A stretch of DNA of 64,000 bases from Microvirga terricola (GTDB lineage Bacteria; Pseudomonadota; Alphaproteobacteria; Rhizobiales; Beijerinckiaceae): contig NZ_JAATJS010000003.1 in assembly GCF_011777495.1 (NCBI RefSeq), positions 434,001-498,000 on the forward strand, given 5' to 3'. The notes under the pieces were generated by a model. The model was given only the letters and a program-made list of their open reading frames with translations, had not been told where the DNA came from and ran no database searches. This document shows positions 45,055-55,008 of the stretch, piece by piece (the first letter of the stretch is position 1; each line of letters begins with the position of its first letter). Both the position numbers and the translations under genes were made by a program.

Positions 45055-45090
45055 GGGCGTCGGATCAAGTGATCCGACGCCCGAATTTTA
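45055..45090 (+). terminator. Attenuator/terminator between acpP and fabF
   Basis: A perfect 12-bp stem, GGGCGTCGGATC (45055-45066) with GATCCGACGCCC (45071-45082), loop AAGT, is followed by GAATTTTA. It lies 10 bases after acpP and 21 bases before fabF, so it probably terminates part of the transcripts or protects the acpP mRNA. Confidence 0.85.
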
Positions 45091-45110
45091 TTCAGAAGAC
45101 AGGATATAGC

Positions 45111-46373
45111 ATGCGTCGTGTTGTCGTCACGGGTCTAGGCATGGTCAGCCCCCTCGCTTGCGGGGTGGAAGAGACATGGTCGCAAATCCTCGATAGCAAG
45201 AGCGGCGCAAAGAAGGTCGAAGGCTTTGAGACCGGTGACCTCGCCTGTCGCATCGCCGCCCAAGTTCCCTTCGGCGACGGCTCCAACGGCACCTTCAATC
45301 CCGACCAGTGGATGGAGCCGAAGGAGCAGCGCAAGGTCGATCCGTTCATCGTCTACGCCATGTCGGCGGCGACCCAGGCGCTCAACGACGCGGGCTGGAA
45401 GCCCACGACCTATGAAGACCAGTGCGCCTCCGGCGTGCTCATCGGCTCCGGCATAGGCGGTATCGGTGGCATCTATGAGGCCTCGCAGATTCTGATCGAG
45501 CGTGGCCCGCGCCGCATCTCGCCGTTCTTCATTCCCGGCCGCCTTATCAACCTGGCGGGCGGCTACGTTTCCATTGAGCACGGCCTGAAGGGCCCGAACC
45601 ACGCGGTCGTCACCGCCTGCTCCACCGGCTCGCACGCCATTGGCGACGCGGCCCGCCTGATCGCGTTCGGCGATGCGGATGTGATGGTGGCCGGCGGCAC
45701 GGAATCGCCGATCAACCGGCTCTCTCTCGCGGGCTTTGCCGCCTGCCGCGCTCTCTCCACGGCTTTCAATGACGAGCCGACCAAGGCCTCGCGCCCCTAC
45801 GACAAGGACCGTGACGGCTTCGTCATGGGCGAGGGCGCGGGCGTGGTGGTGCTCGAAGAGTACGAACACGCCAAGGCGCGCGGCGCCAAGATGTATGCCG
45901 AAGTCATCGGCTACGGCCTGTCGGGCGACGCCTATCACATCACCTCGCCGTCGGAAGACGGTGACGGCGCCTATCGCTGCATGGCCGCCGCCATCAAGCG
46001 CGCGGGCATCTCGGCCTCCGAGATCGACTACATCAACGCCCACGGCACCTCGACCCCACTCGGTGACGAGATCGAGCTGAAGGCGGTCGAGCGGATCGTC
46101 GGCAATGCGGCGGGCAAGCTCGCCATGTCCTCGACCAAGTCGGCCGTCGGTCACCTGCTGGGTGCTGCAGGCGCGGTGGAGGCGATTTTCTCCATCCTCG
46201 CGATGCGCGACGGCATCGTTCCGCCGACGCTCAACCTCGACAATCCGTCCGTCGAAACCGCCATCGACCTTGTTCCCCACAAGGCGAAGCGGAAGGAGAT
46301 CAATGTCGCGCTGTCTAACTCCTTCGGGTTCGGCGGTACCAACGCGTCGTTGATTTTCCGCCGGGTCTCCTGA
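45111..46373 (+). CDS. fabF: 3-oxoacyl-ACP synthase II
   Basis: This 420-residue condensing enzyme elongates acyl-ACP. The start MRRVVVTGLGMVSPL is canonical. The active-site Cys is C170 in TACSTGSHAIGDA and the two His residues lie in NAHGTSTPLGD and SAVGHLLGAAG. It ends with SFGFGGTNASLIFR. It is followed by mltG after 92 bases. Confidence 0.96.
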   Translation: MRRVVVTGLGMVSPLACGVEETWSQILDSKSGAKKVEGFETGDLACRIAAQVPFGDGSNGTFNPDQWMEPKEQRKVDPFIVYAMSAATQALNDAGWKPTTYEDQCASGVLIGSGIGGIGGIYEASQILIERGPRRISPFFIPGRLINLAGGYVSIEHGLKGPNHAVVTACSTGSHAIGDAARLIAFGDADVMVAGGTESPINRLSLAGFAACRALSTAFNDEPTKASRPYDKDRDGFVMGEGAGVVVLEEYEHAKARGAKMYAEVIGYGLSGDAYHITSPSEDGDGAYRCMAAAIKRAGISASEIDYINAHGTSTPLGDEIELKAVERIVGNAAGKLAMSSTKSAVGHLLGAAGAVEAIFSILAMRDGIVPPTLNLDNPSVETAIDLVPHKAKRKEINVALSNSFGFGGTNASLIFRRVS

Positions 46374-46465
46374 GGATAACAGCTCTACGTTACGGCTTTT
46401 CGCCATAATCCCCATTAGGGTGTCGGACGACCCGAGAGGCCACCGGTCGGCACCAGAAAAGCGAC

Positions 46466-47833
46466 GTGATGTTCGGCAGAAAAAAACAGAACCAGTTACC
46501 CCCGACCGAGCTTCCGCCGCACGACGGGCAGCATCCGCGCGTGGCGCCGAGATCGCCGAGCGAGGCGATCAAGCCCATGGCCGCCCCGCCGCCGCCGCCG
46601 CGGCTGCGCCGCGAAAGGGGCGGGCTTCTCTCCGTGGTGAGCGGGCTTCTGACCCTCATCATTGCGCTCGCCATCGGCTCCGTCGTCGGGTTCACCCTGA
46701 TTGAGCGCGAGGTAACCGCCAAGGGGCCGCTGCAGAACGACAAGGTCGTTCTCATCCCGCGCAATACCGGCACGAGCGAAATCGCTGATATCCTGAAAGA
46801 GGAAGGGGTCATCAATCAGCCGCTGCTGTTTGAAGCCTATGCCCTCATCAACCGCCAGCGCGGCCAGCTGAAGGCCGGCGAGTTCCAGTTCAAAGCGGGC
46901 GCGAGCATCCAGGACACCATCGACACGCTCGCCCAGGGCAAGGCGATCCTGCATTCGGTCACGATTCCGGAGGGGCTGACCAGCGAGCAGATCGTGGCCC
47001 GGCTCTACGAGAACGACATCCTGTCTGGCGAAATCGCAGAGACCCCGCGTGAGGGGGCGCTCCTGCCCGATACCTACAAGTTCGAGCGCGGCACCACGCG
47101 TCAGCAGATCGTCAACACCATGCAGTCGGCCCAGCGCCAGGCACTCGCCCAGATCTGGCAACGCCGCTCGCCGGAACTGCCGATCAAGAGCGCGCAGGAA
47201 CTCGTCATCCTCGCCTCGGTCGTCGAGAAGGAAACGGGCCGCGCCGACGAGCGCACGCGGGTTGCGGGGGTGTTCATCAACCGCCTCATGCGCCGCATGA
47301 AGCTCCAGTCCGACCCGACCATCGTGTATGGCCTCGTGGGCGGCAAGGGCACGCTCGGCCGCGGCATCATGAAGAATGAGATCGAGTCGCCGACGCCCTA
47401 CAACACCTATGTGATCGAAGGCCTGCCGCCAGGCCCCATCGCCAATCCCGGCCGGGCGGCGCTGGAGGCGGTCGCCAATCCTTCTCGCACCAAGGATCTG
47501 TACTTCGTCGCCGACGGCACGGGCGGTCACACCTTCGCCGAGACCCTCGATCAGCACCAGCGCAATGTCACCCGCTGGCGGCAGATCGAAAAGAGCCGCG
47601 CCGCCTCGGATAACGGCGTCGATCGGGCCGATCCCGATGCCAACGCGGGGCCGGACGCGCCGCAGTCGGACCTGCGCGGCACTATCGACCCGACGGGAGG
47701 CAAGGGGTCGTTGAAGCCGGGCGCACGCCCGCGCGCCTTCGACGCCAGCGAAGGGACCGACAAGGATCCGCTGAAGAACAAGACCTACGATCTCAATAAT
47801 CCCAAGAACGTCCCTGTTCTGAAGCAGCCCTGA
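46466..47833 (+). CDS. mltG: Endolytic murein transglycosylase MltG
   Basis: This 455-residue inner-membrane enzyme cuts nascent glycan strands and is thought to end their polymerisation. A Pro-rich cytoplasmic N-terminus precedes one membrane span (about 52-74). The YceG domain contains the LysM-like part (VLIPRNTGTSEIADIL) and the catalytic Glu in ASVVEKETGRADER, then GLPPGPIANPGRAALEA. The C-terminal 80 residues are an extension rich in Asp/Pro/Gly, probably disordered. Confidence 0.94.
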   Translation: MMFGRKKQNQLPPTELPPHDGQHPRVAPRSPSEAIKPMAAPPPPPRLRRERGGLLSVVSGLLTLIIALAIGSVVGFTLIEREVTAKGPLQNDKVVLIPRNTGTSEIADILKEEGVINQPLLFEAYALINRQRGQLKAGEFQFKAGASIQDTIDTLAQGKAILHSVTIPEGLTSEQIVARLYENDILSGEIAETPREGALLPDTYKFERGTTRQQIVNTMQSAQRQALAQIWQRRSPELPIKSAQELVILASVVEKETGRADERTRVAGVFINRLMRRMKLQSDPTIVYGLVGGKGTLGRGIMKNEIESPTPYNTYVIEGLPPGPIANPGRAALEAVANPSRTKDLYFVADGTGGHTFAETLDQHQRNVTRWRQIEKSRAASDNGVDRADPDANAGPDAPQSDLRGTIDPTGGKGSLKPGARPRAFDASEGTDKDPLKNKTYDLNNPKNVPVLKQP

Positions 47834-47910
47834 CGGGGCTGGCGCTTGTGGGGTCAGGCGGCCCCGATTATGGTCGCGCCGTCTTTTCAAGCATGCCCGA
47901 GGTTGAACGC

Positions 47911-48798
47911 ATGACCATTGCGAGCATGACCGGCTTCGCCCGCGAGGCCGGCATCACCGGCCCTTATCAATGGGCCTGGGAAATCAAGACCGTGAACGGA
48001 CGAGGGCTTGAGGTTCGCGTTCGTACCCCCTCCGGCCTCGACGCGGTCGGTGAGGACGCGCGCAATCAGATTCTCAAAGCCTTCACCCGCGGGCAGGGGC
48101 AACTGAACCTCTCGATCACCAAGGCATCCTCGGCGCCGAAGCTGCGCGTGAACCAGGACGTGCTACAATCGCTCCTCGCCGCCATCGGCGACCTGAAGCT
48201 GCCCGACGGCGTGAAGCCTGCCTCCCTCGACGGCCTTCTCTCGGTTCGCGGCGTCGTGGAGCTGGATGAGGATGCGACCGAACCGGGTCTGGACGAAGTG
48301 CTTGCCGCAGCGCTGAAGGCGGGCATCGGATCGCTGATCGCGGCTCTGAAAGACGCGCGCCTGCGCGAGGGTAAGGCGCTGGCTTCCGTGCTGCGTCAGC
48401 AGCTCGACCTCGTTTCCGGCCTTGTCGATGAGGCGGATTCCTCGCCCGCCCGTCGGCCCGAGGCCGTGCGGGCACGGCTCGAAGCGCTCATCGATCAGCT
48501 ACTCGAAGGCAAGGCGGCGCTCGATCCGGCGCGGCTGCATCAGGAGGCGGTGCTGATCGCCGCCCGCTCCGACATTCGCGAAGAACTCGACCGCCTGCGC
48601 GCCCATGTGGACGCTGCGTGCGGATTGCTCAATGAAGGCGGCCCGGTGGGGCGCAGGCTCGATTTTCTGGCGCAGGAATTCGGCCGCGAGGCCAATACCC
48701 TGTGTGCGAAGGCGAATGATGTGTCCCTCTCGCGGATCGGTCTTGAATTGAAGGCCGTTATCGAGCAATTCCGCGAGCAGGTTCAAAATGTGGAGTGA
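47911..48798 (+). CDS. yicC: YicC family endoribonuclease
   Basis: This 295-residue protein starts MTIASMTGFAREAG, the conserved YicC start, at 47911; an in-frame ATG at 47893 is possible. The C-terminal part (NTLCAKANDVSLSRIGLELKAVIEQFREQVQNVE) is the DUF1732 segment common to the family. Members act as endoribonucleases in RNA turnover. It overlaps or abuts gmk, as in many proteobacteria. Confidence 0.92.
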   Translation: MTIASMTGFAREAGITGPYQWAWEIKTVNGRGLEVRVRTPSGLDAVGEDARNQILKAFTRGQGQLNLSITKASSAPKLRVNQDVLQSLLAAIGDLKLPDGVKPASLDGLLSVRGVVELDEDATEPGLDEVLAAALKAGIGSLIAALKDARLREGKALASVLRQQLDLVSGLVDEADSSPARRPEAVRARLEALIDQLLEGKAALDPARLHQEAVLIAARSDIREELDRLRAHVDAACGLLNEGGPVGRRLDFLAQEFGREANTLCAKANDVSLSRIGLELKAVIEQFREQVQNVE

Positions 48799-49453
48799 GG
48801 TCGTGAGCGCTAATTCAAACCCGGTCGTCGGGCGACGTGGCCTCATTCTTATCCTGTCGTCCCCCTCCGGCGCAGGCAAAACGACCCTGACGCGGAACCT
48901 CGTCGATGACAAAGCGGGTGTGCTGTCGATATCTGTCACCACGCGGCCGAAGCGTCCTTCGGAAATCGAGGGGCGTCACTACTACTTCATCGACAAGGAC
49001 GAGTTCATCGCAATGCGCGAACGCGATGAACTTTTGGAGTGGGCCGAAGTCCATGGCAATTTCTACGGCACGCCGCGTAAGCCGGTGGAGCGTACGCTCG
49101 CCGCCGGTCAGGACATGGTTTTCGATATCGATTATCAAGGGACGCGGCAGGTTCGCCAAAAGCTGCCCAACGATGTTGTAACCGTTTTCGTCCTGCCGCC
49201 GAGCTTTAAGGAGCTAAAGGCCCGGCTGGAGCGACGAGCTGAGGATCCGCCCGAGGTCATCGCCAAACGCCTCGTCAACGCCCGCGTCGAGATGGAACGC
49301 TGGGTCGAGTACGACTACGTGATCGTGAACGAGGATCTCAGTGTGTCCTATCAAAGCCTGAAAGCGATTCAGGCCGCCGAGCGCCTCAAACGTGATCGGC
49401 TCGTCGGTCTACCCGAATTTGTTCAAGGGCTTCTCTCTGAGAATCTGGACTAA
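48788..49453 (+). CDS. gmk: Guanylate kinase
   Basis: This protein of up to 221 residues phosphorylates GMP to GDP. The P-loop is SSPSGAGKTTL and the GMP site includes TTRPKRPSEIEGRHYYFI. The ATG at 48788 overlaps yicC by 11 bases; a GTG at 48803 with GGAG seven bases upstream is an equally good start. It converges on rsmA with eight bases between the stops. Confidence 0.95.
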   Translation: MWSEVVSANSNPVVGRRGLILILSSPSGAGKTTLTRNLVDDKAGVLSISVTTRPKRPSEIEGRHYYFIDKDEFIAMRERDELLEWAEVHGNFYGTPRKPVERTLAAGQDMVFDIDYQGTRQVRQKLPNDVVTVFVLPPSFKELKARLERRAEDPPEVIAKRLVNARVEMERWVEYDYVIVNEDLSVSYQSLKAIQAAERLKRDRLVGLPEFVQGLLSENLD

Positions 49454-49461
49454 AAGTCCTT

Positions 49462-50316
49462 CTACCGCTTGAAGCCCTGGTCCCAGGCGTTCGCCAGCGC
49501 GACATAGCCCGCGACAGGCACGTTCTCCGCACGGATCGTTTCATCAAGACCCGCTGCTGCAATGAGCGCGGACGGATCGGGCGTGATCGATTTCAGGCTC
49601 TGCCTCAGCATCTTGCGGCGCTGTCCGAAGGCGGCGCGGGTGATGACCTCCAGCGCGCCGACGCGGCAGGGCAGGGGCTCTGCACGAGGTGTGAGATGCA
49701 CGATGCTCGATGTGATCTTCGGCGGCGGCACGAAGGCTGAGGGTGGCACGTCGAAGAGAATGCGCGCCTCCGTCCGCCAGCCGCAGAGCACGCCCAGCCG
49801 CCCGTAGTTTTTGGGGTCTTCCTCATCCGCCACGATGCGCTCGGCCACCTCGCGCTGAAACATCAGCGTCAGTGAAGCCCACCATGGCGGCCAGGCCTCG
49901 CCTGTGAGCCAGCCGGTGAGGAGCGCGGTGCCCACGTTGTAGGGGAGGTTGGCGATGATGCGCACAAGCCCGTCCCCGATCAGGGGACGCGGATCGAAGG
50001 CCAACGCATCCGCCTCAATCACCTCCAGCTGGCCCGGATAATAGGCTGCGATTTCCGCAAGCGCCGGAAGGCACCGGGAATCGCGCTCGATGGCGATGAC
50101 CTTTTTCGCGCCGGCGGCGAGAATGGCACGAGTGAGTCCGCCGGGGCCGGGGCCGACTTCGATGACGGTGGCGTCCTCCAGCGGCCCCGCCGAGCGGGCG
50201 ATGCGGCTGGTGAGGTTGAGGTCGAACAGGAAGTTCTGGCCCAGTGACTTCTTGGCCATGAGCCCATGGGTGCGCACCACCTCGCGCAGGGGCGGCAGGT
50301 TGTCGATCTGGCTCAT
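49462..50316 (-). CDS. rsmA: 16S rRNA (adenine1518-N6/adenine1519-N6) dimethyltransferase
   Basis: This 284-residue enzyme dimethylates two adjacent adenines in the 3' hairpin of 16S rRNA. It has the N-terminal KKSLGQNFL, the SAM site [10 protein letters not shown] and the catalytic [11 protein letters not shown]. The start overlaps the pdxA stop by four bases (ATGA), so the two are coupled. Confidence 0.96.
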   Translation of the reverse strand: MSQIDNLPPLREVVRTHGLMAKKSLGQNFLFDLNLTSRIARSAGPLEDATVIEVGPGPGGLTRAILAAGAKKVIAIERDSRCLPALAEIAAYYPGQLEVIEADALAFDPRPLIGDGLVRIIANLPYNVGTALLTGWLTGEAWPPWWASLTLMFQREVAERIVADEEDPKNYGRLGVLCGWRTEARILFDVPPSAFVPPPKITSSIVHLTPRAEPLPCRVGALEVITRAAFGQRRKMLRQSLKSITPDPSALIAAAGLDETIRAENVPVAGYVALANAWDQGFKR

Positions 50317-51335
50317 GGGGAGGCGGACCTGCTGCCGAGGCGCGCGGCGAGGCGGATCGCGGCCATCAGGCTGTCGGGTCGTGCGATACCCCGGCCCGCA
50401 ATGTCGAAGGCGGTTCCGTGATCCGGCGAGGTGCGCACGAAGGGAAGGCCGAGGGTCACGTTGACCGCTTCGTCGAACGCGATGGTCTTGATCGGGATGA
50501 GGGCCTGATCGTGATACATGGCGAGCGCTGCGTCATAGCGCTTGCGCGCGCGGGCGTGGAACATGGTGTCGGCAGGCAGCGGCCCCGCGACTTCGATGCC
50601 CTCCGCCCGCAAGGTTGCAACAGCGGGGGTGATGATTTCTTGATCCTCCCGCCCCATCGTGCCGCTTTCACCCGCATGGGGATTGAGCCCAGCGAGCGCG
50701 AGGCGAGGGTTCGGCAGGCCGAAGCGCCCCCGCAATTCCCGCGCCACGATGCGTCCGGTGAGGACTATGAGGTCCGTCGTGAGGGCGGCAGGGACATCGG
50801 CGAGCGGGATATGGACCGTGACCGGCACCACGGCGAGTTCCTCGCTCCACAGCATCATCACCGGGTGGCAGGGCTGCGCCGCGCCGACCGAGGCGAGTGC
50901 CGCCAGGAACTCCGTATGGCCCGGATGCCGGAAGCCGGCCTCATAGAGCACATGCTTGGCGATGGGGTTCGTCACGAGCGCCGATGCCTCGCCCGCGCGG
51001 ACGAGGCGGACGGCCGTCTCGATAGACTCGATGACGGAAGCGGCGTTGGCCGCATCGTGCTTACCCGGCTCGGCGGAGACAGCCCGTGTGAGCGGGATTA
51101 CCGGCAATGCCTTGGCAAACACGGATTTAATGGAAGGGGGCTCGACCGACATGATCGGCACGTCCCATCCCAGGGCCTTGGCGACTCTCGCCAGATGGTC
51201 GGGGTCAGCAATCACGCCGAACGGCGGCAGCGATGCGTCGGTTCGCCGGAGCCAGGCTGTGAGGGTCAGTTCAGGGCCGATGCCGGCGGGATCGCCCTGA
51301 GTCAGCAAGAGGGGACGTTGTTCCCTGCCCGTCAC
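50313..51335 (-). CDS. pdxA: 4-hydroxythreonine-4-phosphate dehydrogenase
   Basis: This 340-residue NAD-dependent enzyme acts in pyridoxal-phosphate synthesis. It starts with GTG at 51335 ([23 protein letters not shown]). Metal-binding and catalytic motifs are [25 protein letters not shown] and [10 protein letters not shown]. It overlaps lptD by four bases; the chaperone gene surA, which commonly lies between these two, is absent here. Confidence 0.95.
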   Translation of the reverse strand: MTGREQRPLLLTQGDPAGIGPELTLTAWLRRTDASLPPFGVIADPDHLARVAKALGWDVPIMSVEPPSIKSVFAKALPVIPLTRAVSAEPGKHDAANAASVIESIETAVRLVRAGEASALVTNPIAKHVLYEAGFRHPGHTEFLAALASVGAAQPCHPVMMLWSEELAVVPVTVHIPLADVPAALTTDLIVLTGRIVARELRGRFGLPNPRLALAGLNPHAGESGTMGREDQEIITPAVATLRAEGIEVAGPLPADTMFHARARKRYDAALAMYHDQALIPIKTIAFDEAVNVTLGLPFVRTSPDHGTAFDIAGRGIARPDSLMAAIRLAARLGSRSASP

Positions 51336-53881
51336 TGGGCGGCTACGCCTTCTTGGCTGGCACTCGCACTGCCGATGTTCTGCGAGAACGAGACCTCGCC
51401 CAGAGTGCGCAGCTCAAGACGGAAGAGCACGGTATGCGTCCGTTCCTTCTCGCCCGAGGTGACCGCAATGTTGCGCGGCGCGACCGTGTAGTTGACCGTG
51501 AGGGTCGTGCACTCGTCGGCATAGCCGAGGCCCAGCGTCATCGAGGTCAGGTAGGCCTTGTCCATGTGGTTGAAGACGGCCGTGTCCGGGGTCGTGAACA
51601 ATTGCTGCGCGAAGGTCTGACGGGCCAGGAGGTTACGGTCGAGATCGAGAAGAACCGAGCCGGAAACGTACCAATTCGGGGTCAGGTTCCAGGTGGCCGA
51701 AGCGAGGAGGCCCTCGCGGCGCTGGTCGAAGCCGATCGCCGGCTGAGCCGCATAGCGGGCATAGGTCAGCGAGGTCGAGAACGGCAGATACGGGTTGAAG
51801 TTCGCCGTAACGCCCGCTTCCAGACGGTTCACCCCAAAATCATGCTGGTCGAACCGGGCGCGGGTGATGAACGAGAAATTCTGGTTCGGGGACAGTTGGA
51901 ACCTGCCGACATAGTCTGAGGCACCCGAATCCAAGCCGGACTCGACGCCGGTATTCACCAGATCGCTCGTCCTGAACGAGTTGAGCCCCGCGAGTTGATA
52001 GGACTGGCCGAACAGCACGTTCGCATAGAAACCGTCGGCGCCGGTCACCGTGTATTGCAGGCCTACATTGGCGCGCAGGCCGCCCTCGGCGCGATCGTAG
52101 CCGGTGAACTTGTCCCAGTTGAACAGAGACGTGTCGTCGAAGATCAGGCTCTGCGCGTCCTCGTTGGGAAGGCGGCCGATCCGGGTCTCGTTGGGGCGCG
52201 CGATGATCTGGGCAATCGGCTCCAGCGTCTGCGTGCCGGAGGTGCCGAGATCGGCGACGAACGGGAAGCGGTATTCAAGGCCGATGCCCGGCATGCCGCG
52301 GAAGGCATATTCATCGCGACCGGTGAAGAAGTTCGACAGTTCGATGTTCTGGAAGCCGCTGAAGTCAGGCTTGAACCAAAAATTGTCAGCGCGGACGTAG
52401 GCAAAAGGCGTCCAGACCTGGCCGACCGGGTCGATGAACTCGCGCCGCCACGAGGCCGAAACAGACGCGCGGGAGTCGGTGCCGCTCATGCCGCGCACCA
52501 GACAGACGCCGCGCTCGAAGACGGCGCAGGTTTCGTAAAGCCCGAACAGGAGTGGGCCCTGCTTGCCGGCCTGCTGGAATGCCGCGGCCTCGCGCGACAG
52601 GCTCGTCACGTTGACGTCGAGAGAAAACTCGCCGCCGATGCCGGCCGGCGTGACGCGCTTGTTGTAGTCGAGAACGGGATGGACGACAGGCTGCTGCTTC
52701 TGCCAGTCGGTGCTCGACAGGCCCTGGAAATAATAGCCCCGCAGATCGAAGAAGGAGCGGTCTCCCTGGCCCTGAAGATAGAGGGTGGAGATCGATTCCT
52801 TGAGGTAGATGGTGCTCAGGCTCTCGCTCTTGATGCGATAGTTCTGCAGGAACCACTTGTCCGAGAGAAGGGCGACGTCCCAGCCCCATTTCCAGCGGTC
52901 GTTGATGTAGAACATGCCGGCCGACTCAAGCGAGCCACGGAAGTCGCGGTCGCCCGGTCCGAAGGGGCTGGGCAGGAAGGCGCTGCTGTCCTGCTGATCG
53001 ATGCCGGCCGCGCGGATGTTGTATGCGCCGTTGTCGAGGCGGTGACGCCATTCGGCCTGACCGAGCAGGCCCTGTCGGCTCAAATAGGTCGGGGAGAGGG
53101 TGAGATCGTAATTCGGCGCGATGGCCCAGAAGAAGGGCACCTGCAGGCCGAAGCCCAGCGAACTGGAATAGACGTAGCGCGGCGACAGGAAGCCGGTCTT
53201 GCGCTTCACCGTCGGGTCCGGCGTCCAGAAATAGGGCAGGTAAGCGACCGGCAGGCCGAAGATCTCGAGGGTCGCGTCCTCGTAATAGATCGTCTGCTCG
53301 CTGTTGTTGTGAATGATCTTGGCGGCCTTGACCTGCCAGAGCGGCGGCTTTTCCGGGTTTTCCTTACAGGGCTCGCAGGCCGTGTAGGTGCCGCGCTCGA
53401 AAACCGTGGTCTCGCCCTCGGCTCGCTCGGCGCGGGGGGAGGAGAAGCGCGTCGTCACCGGCTTGCCGTCCTGGACCGTGCTCTGCACGACCCGGAGGGA
53501 ATCGATGAAGCCGTTCTTGAAATCGTCCGTCAGCTCGAATCGCTCGCCGGTTACGACGGCGCCGGTGGCATCGGTCAGCTTCGCGTTGCCCTCGGCAAAG
53601 ACGCGGCCGGTGTTCCGGTCATAGATCACCCGGTCGGCCTGCAGCGTCTTGCCCTGATAGTTCATCTGGACGTCGCCGGAGGCCGCGATGGTGTTCTTGT
53701 CGTTGTCGTAGACGATTGCCTTAGCCTCGACGAGGAGACGGTCTTTGCCCTGGCCGGACTGGAGCTTGGAGGTCAGGGTCTCGTTCAGGGACTTCTGGGC
53801 AAAAGCCGACCCAGGCACGACGGCACAGAGAAGCGCCACCGCGACCGCAGACGTTGCGATCGTTGCCTTAAGCCTTGCCAT
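51332..53881 (-). CDS. lptD: LPS-assembly outer-membrane protein LptD
   Basis: This protein of about 849 residues inserts LPS into the outer leaflet with LptE. A signal peptide ([28 protein letters not shown]) precedes the N-terminal OstA/LptA-like jellyroll domain ([20 protein letters not shown], about 50-150), then the large beta barrel. Two cysteines in CEPC and further ones in the barrel could form disulfides needed in other LptD proteins. It lies downstream of lptF and lptG in one leftward operon. Confidence 0.95.
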   Translation of the reverse strand: MARLKATIATSAVAVALLCAVVPGSAFAQKSLNETLTSKLQSGQGKDRLLVEAKAIVYDNDKNTIAASGDVQMNYQGKTLQADRVIYDRNTGRVFAEGNAKLTDATGAVVTGERFELTDDFKNGFIDSLRVVQSTVQDGKPVTTRFSSPRAERAEGETTVFERGTYTACEPCKENPEKPPLWQVKAAKIIHNNSEQTIYYEDATLEIFGLPVAYLPYFWTPDPTVKRKTGFLSPRYVYSSSLGFGLQVPFFWAIAPNYDLTLSPTYLSRQGLLGQAEWRHRLDNGAYNIRAAGIDQQDSSAFLPSPFGPGDRDFRGSLESAGMFYINDRWKWGWDVALLSDKWFLQNYRIKSESLSTIYLKESISTLYLQGQGDRSFFDLRGYYFQGLSSTDWQKQQPVVHPVLDYNKRVTPAGIGGEFSLDVNVTSLSREAAAFQQAGKQGPLLFGLYETCAVFERGVCLVRGMSGTDSRASVSASWRREFIDPVGQVWTPFAYVRADNFWFKPDFSGFQNIELSNFFTGRDEYAFRGMPGIGLEYRFPFVADLGTSGTQTLEPIAQIIARPNETRIGRLPNEDAQSLIFDDTSLFNWDKFTGYDRAEGGLRANVGLQYTVTGADGFYANVLFGQSYQLAGLNSFRTSDLVNTGVESGLDSGASDYVGRFQLSPNQNFSFITRARFDQHDFGVNRLEAGVTANFNPYLPFSTSLTYARYAAQPAIGFDQRREGLLASATWNLTPNWYVSGSVLLDLDRNLLARQTFAQQLFTTPDTAVFNHMDKAYLTSMTLGLGYADECTTLTVNYTVAPRNIAVTSGEKERTHTVLFRLELRTLGEVSFSQNIGSASASQEGVAAQ

Positions 53882-53916
53882 TGCCACTCCTTACCGAGCC
53901 CTGCATTCAAGGACGT

Positions 53917-55008
53917 TTAACCGTCCTCTTGGTGTAATAAGGCCAGTGTCCCCAAGAGACTACCGACGACAGCGGGAAACCACGCCGCAACCACAGAGCT
54001 GATGATCCCAGCCGCTCCGAGCTCCGCCATGAGTTCCGTCGCGACATAAAGCATGAAGCCGGCCGCGACGCCACCCAGAACCATCATCGCTACACCACCA
54101 AATCGAAAGAATCTTAACGACACCGATGCTGCAACGAAAACCATGGCGATGAACAGAAGCGGGCGCGCCAAAAGGGTGTCGTAGCGGAGGCGATACGGCG
54201 TCGTGTTCAGCTCGGCCTTCTCCAGCCGTTCGATGGTCTCCTGCAGTTTCCAGAAAGGAACGGCATCGGGGTCGATAAAGCTCCGGCGGACCTCGGAAGG
54301 TCGGAGATTCGATGCGATGATGTACTGGTCGTAGGATTGCGGCTCCTCGATGGCGCTGAGCACGCGCGCCTCGCGCAGCTCCCAGAAGCCCTCGTGAAGG
54401 GTCGCCTCCTTGGCCTCGATTCGCTGGCTGAAGGAGCCCGTGTTGTCGAAGGCATAGATCGTGACGCCCGTCAGGGTCGCCTCATCGGGTAGCGAGCCGC
54501 TGGCGCGGAAAATGGCCTGCCCGTCGAGGCTCTTCTGGCGCAGCCAGATCGCCTTCCCGTTGGGAAGGTAGCTCCGCGAGAAAAGCCGGGTCTCCAGGGC
54601 CGCGGCGCGCTGCTTCAGGTTGGCCGACATCGGGTTGTAGACCGTCACCGAAAAGATGCCGATGGTCAGCGCCACGAAGAGGCCCGGTTGCAGGAATTGC
54701 CAGGCGGAAATGCCAGCCGCGCGGGCAATGACCAGCTCCAGCTTGCGGCTGAGCTGCAACAAGGAAACCATGCTCCCGAAAAGCACGGCGAAGGGCAAGA
54801 CCTGCTCCGCGATGGTGGGCGTCCGGTAGAGGGCGAGGCGCGCCATCATGCCGGCGGTCGCCCCCTCGGCATCGCCTGCACGACGCATCAGCTCCACGAG
54901 GTCGAGCGTGTAGACGAGGGCGAAGACCGTCGCGAAAACCATGAAGATGGTCTTCAGGAACTGCCAGGAGAAATAACGCCCGAGCGTTGCGCCGATCAGC
55001 ATGCTCAA
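53917..55008 (-). CDS. lptG: LPS export ABC transporter permease LptG
   Basis: This 363-residue inner-membrane permease of the YjgP/YjgQ family is one of the two membrane subunits of the LptB2FG complex that extracts LPS. It has three N-terminal spans, a periplasmic jellyroll domain in the middle and three C-terminal spans. The motif VELMRRAGDAEG after the first span is typical of LptG. It overlaps lptF by four bases and precedes lptD by about 35 bases. Confidence 0.94.
   Translation of the reverse strand: MSMLIGATLGRYFSWQFLKTIFMVFATVFALVYTLDLVELMRRAGDAEGATAGMMARLALYRTPTIAEQVLPFAVLFGSMVSLLQLSRKLELVIARAAGISAWQFLQPGLFVALTIGIFSVTVYNPMSANLKQRAAALETRLFSRSYLPNGKAIWLRQKSLDGQAIFRASGSLPDEATLTGVTIYAFDNTGSFSQRIEAKEATLHEGFWELREARVLSAIEEPQSYDQYIIASNLRPSEVRRSFIDPDAVPFWKLQETIERLEKAELNTTPYRLRYDTLLARPLLFIAMVFVAASVSLRFFRFGGVAMMVLGGVAAGFMLYVATELMAELGAAGIISSVVAAWFPAVVGSLLGTLALLHQEDG

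Noticed and set aside
51995..53920. 641-codon open frame antisense to lptD
   Set aside because: Same explanation; lptD is fully supported by signal peptide, OstA domain and barrel.
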